11,275 bases of DNA from an uncultured Bacilli bacterium (lineage in GTDB: Bacteria; Bacillota_I; Bacilli_A; RF39; UBA660). This document shows, piece by piece, positions 6,917 through 11,275 of this stretch (its first letter is position 1; every line of letters starts with the position of its first letter). The notes beneath the pieces are model-generated. The model saw only the letters and a list, made by a program, of their open reading frames with translations, did no database searches and had not been told where the DNA came from. The position numbers were made by a program, and so were the translations under genes. The DNA lies in NCBI GenBank assembly GCA_948552115.1, contig CAOWNX010000002.1:9746-21020 (forward strand), written 5' to 3'.

Positions 6917-8035
6917 ATGAAATTTTCAATTGATAAAAGTATTATTTTGGAAAATTTAAATAATGTAATAAAAGGGGTATCTACAAAAAGTGTTATTCCA
7001 GTTTTAAATGGAATTAAGTTTGAATTAAAAAGTGAAGGACTTTATTTAACAGCAAGTGATTCAGAATTGGTAATTCAGTCTTTTATTGAAAGAAAATTGA
7101 TTAAGAATGTGGAAAATGAAGGAGTTATCATCATTGGTAGTAAATATATATTAGAAATTTTGAGAAAAATGCCAAGTGATGTGATTAACTTTGAAGTTAT
7201 CGACAGTTTAAAAATTAAAATTTATTCGGAATCGAATCAATATAATTTAAATTGTTTGGATTCAAGTGAATATCCTAATTTAAAATTGGAGGAACATAAA
7301 GATCCTATTATTCTTAAAGGAGAATTGTTTAAATCGATTATTAATCAAACAAGTTTTGCAATTTCTACCCAAGAACTTCGACCACTTCTTACAGGCGTTA
7401 ATATCAAAATCACTGGAGATTTGCTTGAATGTATTGCAACAGATTCTTATCGCTTGGCTAAGAAAAATATTAAGTTAGATTCTCCAGTTGTTAATAATAT
7501 TAATATTGTTATACCAGGAAAAAATATTATGGAACTTGAAAAAATCATTGTGGATGATGAGGATATTGAAATGCATATTTTTAATAATAAAGTTTTGTTT
7601 AAATATAAAAATATTATTTTCCAAACGAATTTATTGTCTGGAACATATCCAAATACTTCTAATTTAATTCCAACAGAATTTGAAATTATTGTTCAAACGA
7701 ATAAGTCTGATTTTGCTTCTGCAGTAGACCGTGCTGCTTTGCTTACACAGGGAAAAGATAAAAATATTATAAAAATGAAAATTGAACATAAAGAGATGGT
7801 TATTAATTCTTATGCATCTGAAATCGGGAAAACAGAAGAAAGATTAAACGTAGAGACGAGTGAAAATTCTAATATTGATATTTCGTTTAGTGCAAAGTAT
7901 ATGCTTGAAGCCTTAAGAACTTTAAAAGACGAAGAGATATTGATTTTGCTTAATAATGATGTAAAACCTATTGTGATTAAATCTTTGAAAGACGAATCAT
8001 TAATTCAACTTATTTTACCTATTAAAACTTATTAG
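6917..8035 (+). CDS. dnaN: DNA polymerase III beta subunit (sliding clamp)
   Basis: DnaN forms the ring-shaped dimer that tethers the replicative polymerase to DNA. The protein is 372 aa, normal size. It opens MKFSIDKSIILENLNNVIKGVSTKSVIPVLNGI, typical of domain 1 (about 1-120). Domain 2 (about 125-245) includes FAISTQELRPLLTGVNI and the conserved ATDSYRLA. Domain 3 (about 250-372) ends in the family-typical LIQLILPIKTY, the partner-binding C-terminus. The ATG is preceded by GAAGGAAG. It lies 149 nt after dnaA, the usual arrangement, and is followed by a hairpin with a T-run. Confidence 0.98.
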   Translation: MKFSIDKSIILENLNNVIKGVSTKSVIPVLNGIKFELKSEGLYLTASDSELVIQSFIERKLIKNVENEGVIIIGSKYILEILRKMPSDVINFEVIDSLKIKIYSESNQYNLNCLDSSEYPNLKLEEHKDPIILKGELFKSIINQTSFAISTQELRPLLTGVNIKITGDLLECIATDSYRLAKKNIKLDSPVVNNINIVIPGKNIMELEKIIVDDEDIEMHIFNNKVLFKYKNIIFQTNLLSGTYPNTSNLIPTEFEIIVQTNKSDFASAVDRAALLTQGKDKNIIKMKIEHKEMVINSYASEIGKTEERLNVETSENSNIDISFSAKYMLEALRTLKDEEILILLNNDVKPIVIKSLKDESLIQLILPIKTY

Positions 8036-8039
8036 TTTC

Positions 8040-8063
8040 GATACTTTTTGTATCTTTTTTTTT
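8040..8063 (+). terminator. Weak intrinsic terminator after dnaN
   Basis: The stem GATAC/GTATC (8040-8044 with 8050-8054) encloses a 5-T loop and is followed by nine T (8055-8063). The stem is short and AT-rich, so read-through is likely. The last T bases overlap the -35 of the next promoter. Confidence 0.5.
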
Positions 8064-8089
8064 GAGATTTTTGGACTTGGTGTTATAAT
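8062..8089 (+). promoter_or_regulatory. Promoter of the deaminase gene
   Basis: TTGAGA (8062-8067, 5/6), a 16-nt spacer and TATAAT (8084-8089) preceded by TG at the extended -10 position. The start is expected near 8096, giving a leader of less than 20 nt before ATG 8114. It suggests that the deaminase gene is a separate unit from dnaN. Confidence 0.7.
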
Positions 8090-8113
8090 CTTTTTAAGAG
8101 AGAGAGAGTAGCT

Positions 8114-8602
8114 ATGAAAAGAAGAGATAAGATTAATTATTATTTGGATATGGCCGAAGTTGTAGGGGAAAGAGGTACTTGTTTGAGACGAAATCGAGGA
8201 GCAGTTATTGTTAAAAATGATGAAGTGATTGCTACTGGTTATGTTGGGGCACCTCGAGGAAGAAAAAATTGTTGTGATTTAAAAACGTGTATTCGTCAAG
8301 AAAATCATATACCAAGAGGAGAACGTTATGAACTTTGTCGTAGTGTCCATGCCGAAGCAAATGCGATTATTAGTGCAGAACGAAGTCAAATGATTGGAAG
8401 TACTTTATATTTATGTAGTACAGAAGTTGATGGTGGAGGATATGTAAAAGGGGATGATTGTTGTTCGATGTGTAAGCGAATGGTAATTAATGCAGGTATT
8501 GAAACAGTAATCGTTAGAGAAACACATGATACTTATCATATTATCGATGTACAATCTTGGATCTCAGAGGATGATTCTTTGCTTGTTCATTCTGGATATT
8601 AA
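8114..8602 (+). CDS. dCMP deaminase family protein (ComEB-like)
   Basis: Zinc-dependent deaminase of the deoxycytidylate type, predicted to turn dCMP into dUMP for dTMP synthesis. It is 162 aa. The N-terminal part has GAVIVKNDEVIATGYVGAPRG (29-49), whose GAPRG loop is typical of dCMP deaminases. Next is a Cys-rich segment (C53, C54, C59, C75). The catalytic HAE is at 79-81, in SVHAEANAI. The second zinc motif reads CCSMC (116-120), so ligands C117 and C120 are kept but the proline usual before the first Cys is a Cys here. NAGIETVIV follows, as in the family. The ribosome site is weak (GAGAGAG). B. subtilis comEB is in this family. It lies between dnaN and a ComK homologue, with its own promoter and terminator. 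Another cytidine-type nucleotide substrate is possible. Confidence 0.88.
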   Translation: MKRRDKINYYLDMAEVVGERGTCLRRNRGAVIVKNDEVIATGYVGAPRGRKNCCDLKTCIRQENHIPRGERYELCRSVHAEANAIISAERSQMIGSTLYLCSTEVDGGGYVKGDDCCSMCKRMVINAGIETVIVRETHDTYHIIDVQSWISEDDSLLVHSGY

Positions 8603-8605
8603 TTG

Positions 8606-8638
8606 AAAAACTACTAATTGTTAGTTTTTTCTTTTTTT
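8606..8638 (+). terminator. Intrinsic terminator after the deaminase gene
   Basis: The 8-bp stem AAAAACTA/TAGTTTTT (8606-8613 with 8622-8629) has an 8-nt loop. The trailing T-run, broken by one C (8630-8638), completes the signal. It begins 3 nt after the stop codon. The stem is AT-rich, and its A and T ends would also work on the opposite strand. Confidence 0.65.
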
Positions 8639-8670
8639 CGACAAATAATTTTTCTTTTACCCTTTATGAT
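8638..8670 (+). promoter_or_regulatory. Possible comK-like promoter (weak)
   Basis: TATGAT (8665-8670) is a fair -10. The nearest good -35, TCGACA (8638-8643), is 21 nt away, too far for an ordinary sigma-A promoter. That would fit an activator-dependent promoter, as ComK-driven promoters are, but the region is AT-rich and chance matches are common. The rest of the gap holds the strong ribosome site AGGGGGTGAG before ATG 8704. Confidence 0.25.
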
Positions 8671-8703
8671 AGATGGCAATTTTCCGAGTTAGGGGGTGAG
8701 AAA

Positions 8704-9162
8704 ATGGAAAATTATGAAATAAATTCTAGCACTTTAGCTTTGATTGCTTTGAAGAATAAAACAGAAATCTTTGAGGAAGATAATCATTTTATTGTGGATA
8801 AGTCTGCGAATGAAATTATGGAAGATAGTTGTGCATATTTTGGAAGCTCTTTATCTGGAAGGCAGAAGGGTACAGAGCATCTTATTGGCATTTCTTATAA
8901 AGCTCCAATTATTGTAGAAGAAAGTAATGAAATGATATTTTTTCCTACTACTTCTCCAAGAAAGGAAGAATGTTCTTGGATTTCGCTTCAAAAGATTAAT
9001 AAATATTTTCGAGCAGGTGAGAAAATGGTAATAGAATTTAAAAATGGTAGTCGTGTCGTTCTTGATATGTCTTATGGAATTTTGGATAATCAAGTTCTTC
9101 GAGCTACGCGATTAGAATCTGTTTTAAGAGGACGAAAAAAAGCAAAAAATTGTTTTAAATGA
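8704..9162 (+). CDS. comK: ComK-family competence transcription factor, short form
   Basis: It resembles B. subtilis ComK, the master activator of DNA-uptake genes, along nearly its whole length. It opens YEINSSTLALIAL, followed by IMEDSCAYFGSSLSGRQKGT (38-57), then KAPIIVEESNEMIFFPTTSP (67-86 region), CSWISL (90-95) and NGSRVVLDMSY...LDNQVLRA (114-134). The protein is 152 aa, while B. subtilis ComK is about 192. The missing part is the C-terminus, where B. subtilis ComK has the FMLYP stretch used by MecA for ClpCP degradation. The frame ends cleanly at TGA with no coding continuation in other frames, so it is a natural short form rather than a frameshift. The ribosome site (AGGGGGTGAG) is strong. 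The next gene is recF. The family assignment is firm; a role in competence is inferred. Confidence 0.88.
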   Translation: MENYEINSSTLALIALKNKTEIFEEDNHFIVDKSANEIMEDSCAYFGSSLSGRQKGTEHLIGISYKAPIIVEESNEMIFFPTTSPRKEECSWISLQKINKYFRAGEKMVIEFKNGSRVVLDMSYGILDNQVLRATRLESVLRGRKKAKNCFK

Positions 9163-9172
9163 TGTTTTTTTA

Positions 9173-9181
9173 TGTTATAAT
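9173..9181 (+). promoter_or_regulatory. Extended -10 promoter for recF
   Basis: TGT followed by TATAAT (TG at 9173-9174, TATAAT 9176-9181). No good -35 is present (TTTAAA at 9154-9159 is the nearest), so it depends on the extended -10. The start is expected near 9188, inside the left arm of the inverted repeat at 9184-9215. Confidence 0.55.
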
Positions 9182-9183
9182 GT

Positions 9184-9220
9184 TAATAGGTATAGAGGTA
9201 CATATATACCTATTATTTTT
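9184..9220 (+). repeat. 11-bp perfect inverted repeat between comK and recF (terminator or operator)
   Basis: TAATAGGTATA (9184-9194) and TATACCTATTA (9205-9215) are exact reverse complements around a 10-nt spacer. Five T follow. As RNA it forms a stem-loop with a U-run and could end the comK transcript. Because the predicted recF start lies in its left arm, it could also be an operator or a 5' stem-loop on the recF mRNA. I do not recognise the motif as the site of a known regulator. Confidence 0.6.
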
Positions 9221-9247
9221 GTATATAGCTAAAAAAGAGGCAAAATT

Positions 9248-10336
9248 ATGTGGTTAGAGTATTTAAAATTGCTAAATTTTAGAAATTATGAATATTTAAG
9301 TTTGAATTTTCATCCCACTCTTAATTTGATTCATGGAAATAATGGGGAAGGAAAGACAAATTTAGTGGAAGCGATTTATGTTTTAGGATTGACTCGTAGT
9401 TTTCGCTTGGTTTCAGATAAAACTTTGATTCGAAAGGATCAAAGTGTTGCAAAAATAGAGGGAAATGTGCATAACCGTTATGAGACAAATTATAAAATTA
9501 TTCTTAGTAAAGATGGAAAGAAAGTAAACATTAATAATAATAATGTTTTAAAGTTAAGTGATTATGTTTCAAAAATTAATATTGTTTTATTTCATCCAAA
9601 TGATTTAAAAATTATTAAAGATACTCCATCGATACGGCGAAAATCATTAAATATTGACATTTCACAATTGAATTTAAGTTATTTAAAAGATTTGAGTAAT
9701 TATAATATTTTATTGAAACAGAGAAATGCGTATTTAAAACAAATGTTGATTAATGGTCATCAAAGTAGTTCTTATTTAGATATTTTGACTGGTCAGTTAG
9801 TAACGATTGGTCAACGGATTTATCGCGAACGAAGGGATTTTGTACATTTGTTAAATACCTATATATCCGATATTTATTTCCAAATTTCTGGTCGAGGAAA
9901 ATTAGAAATTCGCTATTCGTCGGATTATGAGGGAATGGATGATGAAAAATTGAATCTTCTTTATCAGAAATCTTTTAAAAAGGATTTAACTTTTGGTAAG
10001 ACAAATTTAGGAATTCATACGGATGATTTGACTTTTTTGTTAGATGATTATGATTTACGTGAATATGGAAGTGAAGGACAACAAAAAAATGCGATTATTT
10101 CTATGAAATTTGCTATGTTGGAATTGTTTAAGGAGAAGAAGGGGTATTATCCTATTTTGATACTAGATGATTTGTTTAGTGAATTAGATGAACATAAAAT
10201 TCAAAATATTTTAGGTTTTCTTTCTAAGGATATTCAAGTGTTTATTACAACGACGAATCCTAATTATTTTCGTTGTGTTGATAATAGAAATTATAAGAGT
10301 TTTCATATAGAAAATGGAGAAGTTATGGAGGTTTAG
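9248..10336 (+). CDS. recF: DNA replication and repair protein RecF
   Basis: RecF is an SMC/ABC-type ATPase that, with RecO and RecR, helps load RecA on gapped DNA. The protein is 362 aa, normal size. It begins MWLEYLKLLNFRNYEYLSL, typical of RecF. Walker A is GNNGEGKTN (30-38), the ABC signature YGSEGQQKN (273-281), and Walker B ILILDD (303-308) followed by LFSELD. The ribosome site AAAGAGG lies 7 nt before ATG. The stop codon is 3 nt from the gyrB start, so the two genes are cotranscribed and probably translationally coupled. It is separated from dnaN by the deaminase and comK-like genes, while in many Bacilli only a small S4-domain gene lies there. Confidence 0.97.
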   Translation: MWLEYLKLLNFRNYEYLSLNFHPTLNLIHGNNGEGKTNLVEAIYVLGLTRSFRLVSDKTLIRKDQSVAKIEGNVHNRYETNYKIILSKDGKKVNINNNNVLKLSDYVSKINIVLFHPNDLKIIKDTPSIRRKSLNIDISQLNLSYLKDLSNYNILLKQRNAYLKQMLINGHQSSSYLDILTGQLVTIGQRIYRERRDFVHLLNTYISDIYFQISGRGKLEIRYSSDYEGMDDEKLNLLYQKSFKKDLTFGKTNLGIHTDDLTFLLDDYDLREYGSEGQQKNAIISMKFAMLELFKEKKGYYPILILDDLFSELDEHKIQNILGFLSKDIQVFITTTNPNYFRCVDNRNYKSFHIENGEVMEV

Positions 10337-10339
10337 AGC

Positions 10340-11275
10340 ATGGAAAATGAAAAACAACATTATAATGATAATGATATTCAAGTATTAGAAGGCTTAGAGG
10401 CTGTAAGAAAACGACCTGGTATGTATATTGGAACAACGAGTGAAGTTGGTTTGCATCATTTAGTATGGGAAATTGTTGATAACTCGGTTGATGAAGCTTT
10501 AGCAGGGTATTGTGATGATATTGAAGTTGTTATTGGAAAAGGAAATACGATAACAGTAAAAGATGATGGTAGAGGTATGCCAACTGGAATTAATTCGAAA
10601 ACTGGTCTTTCTACGGTAGAGACAATTTTTACAGTGTTGCATGCTGGTGGAAAATTTGGAGGAGGAGGCTACAAGGTTAGTGGAGGACTTCATGGAGTTG
10701 GAGCAAGTGTTGTTAATGCTTTGTCTGACTGGTTGGAAGTACGTGTTTATCGTGATGGAGAAGTTCATTATCAACGGTTTGAACATGGTGGGCATCCAGT
10801 GGAACCTTTAAAAGTAGTGGATAAGTGTGCAGAAGATCGTACTGGAACTACAGTTACGTTTAAGCCAGATGCAACTATTTTTCAAGAAACGACGATATTT
10901 AATTTTACGACACTTGCAAATCGTCTTCAACAAATTGCCTTTTTAAATAAAGGTCTTCAAATTCGTTTAATTGATGAACGGGAAGAAGAGAAGAGCGCAA
11001 CATTTTTGTATAATGGTGGAATTATCGAATATGTTCAAATGTTGAATAAAAATAAGACTCCGATTCATGATGATATTGTTTATGTAGAAGGGAAAGAGAA
11101 TGATATTATTATTGAAGTAGCGATGCAATATAATGATTCTTATAATTCTTCTATTTATTCTTTCGTTAATAATATTAATACAGGTGATGGCGGTACTCAT
11201 GAAGATGGCGTAAAAAGAGCTTTAACGCGTATTATTAATAATTATGCGAAGAATTCTAAGTTGTTAAAGGATAAT
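10340..11275 (+). CDS. gyrB: DNA gyrase subunit B, 3' end outside window
   Basis: GyrB is the ATPase subunit of gyrase, which introduces negative supercoils with GyrA. 312 residues are visible, out of about 640 normally. Shown are the start of the GHKL ATPase domain with LEGLEAVRKRPGMYIG, EIVDNSVDEA (metal and ATP binding), DDGRGMP, and the lid AGGKFGGGGYKVSGGLHGVGAS. The transducer domain begins at about residue 220 and includes the conserved GDGGTHEDGVK. The ATG is 3 nt after the recF stop, with GGAGGT inside the recF end. ParE shares these motifs; position directly after recF near the origin favours GyrB. The frame stays open to the window edge. Confidence 0.96.
   Translation, partial: MENEKQHYNDNDIQVLEGLEAVRKRPGMYIGTTSEVGLHHLVWEIVDNSVDEALAGYCDDIEVVIGKGNTITVKDDGRGMPTGINSKTGLSTVETIFTVLHAGGKFGGGGYKVSGGLHGVGASVVNALSDWLEVRVYRDGEVHYQRFEHGGHPVEPLKVVDKCAEDRTGTTVTFKPDATIFQETTIFNFTTLANRLQQIAFLNKGLQIRLIDEREEEKSATFLYNGGIIEYVQMLNKNKTPIHDDIVYVEGKENDIIIEVAMQYNDSYNSSIYSFVNNINTGDGGTHEDGVKRALTRIINNYAKNSKLLKDN

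Noticed and set aside
8040..8090. Riboswitch or small RNA between dnaN and the deaminase gene
   Set aside because: The gap is only 78 nt and is fully explained by a weak terminator and a promoter.
8851..9093. Minus-strand open frame inside the comK-like gene
   Set aside because: The sense frame has clear ComK similarity; the antisense frame has none.
10499..11200. Minus-strand open frames inside gyrB
   Set aside because: Shadows of the gyrB coding strand, which carries all expected ATPase motifs.
1..11275. CRISPR array, insertion sequence, tRNA, rRNA or prophage
   Set aside because: I saw no regularly spaced direct repeats, transposase or integrase motifs, tRNA-like cloverleaf sequence or rRNA sequence. 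The gene content is core chromosomal.

Overview
The window is a chromosomal replication-origin region of an AT-rich (roughly 30% GC by eye) member of the Bacillota, most likely class Bacilli. The evidence is the gene order: mnmG-mnmE-jag-yidC-rnpA-rpmH diverges from dnaA-dnaN-...-recF-gyrB across an intergenic stretch full of DnaA boxes. The ComK-family gene points to Bacilli. TGA is used as a stop (mnmE, rnpA and comK-like end in TGA) and Trp is read from TGG, so the code is standard (table 11), not that of Mycoplasma.

Left arm, minus strand (1-5131). From the origin outwards: rpmH (a 40-residue L34), rnpA, yidC (a lipoprotein-type insertase), jag/khpB, mnmE and mnmG. They are tightly packed: rnpA/yidC overlap by 4 nt, yidC/jag are 1 nt apart, and mnmE/mnmG are 4 nt apart. 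A good sigma-A-type promoter precedes rpmH and another precedes mnmE. The mnmG reading frame runs off the left edge and carries a complete GNAT acetyltransferase domain at its N-terminus. No in-frame start codon lies at the junction, so the two domains appear to be one polypeptide.

Origin (about 5140-5393 and 6768-6899). It is bipartite, as in Bacillus subtilis: a DnaA-box cluster upstream of dnaA, and a second set of boxes next to a pure A/T stretch between dnaA and dnaN. The dnaA gene starts with TTG, and a DnaA-box-like site sits at its predicted transcription start.

Right arm, plus strand (5394-11275). dnaA, dnaN, a dCMP-deaminase-type gene, a short ComK-family competence regulator, recF and the 5' part of gyrB. 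In the usual B. subtilis order the dnaN-recF interval holds the small S4-domain gene (yaaA/rlbA) and the recF-gyrB interval holds remB. Both are absent here. The dnaN-recF interval instead holds a ComEB-like deaminase and a ComK homologue, each with its own promoter or terminator signals.

The set covers replication initiation and clamp loading (DnaA, DnaN), gap repair and recombination (RecF), topology (GyrB), pyrimidine nucleotide supply (the deaminase), possible competence control (ComK-like), tRNA wobble-uridine modification (MnmE/MnmG), tRNA 5' processing (RnpA), membrane protein insertion (YidC) and RNA binding (Jag/KhpB). The most unusual items are the GNAT-MnmG fusion, the short ComK next to the origin, and the shortened L34.
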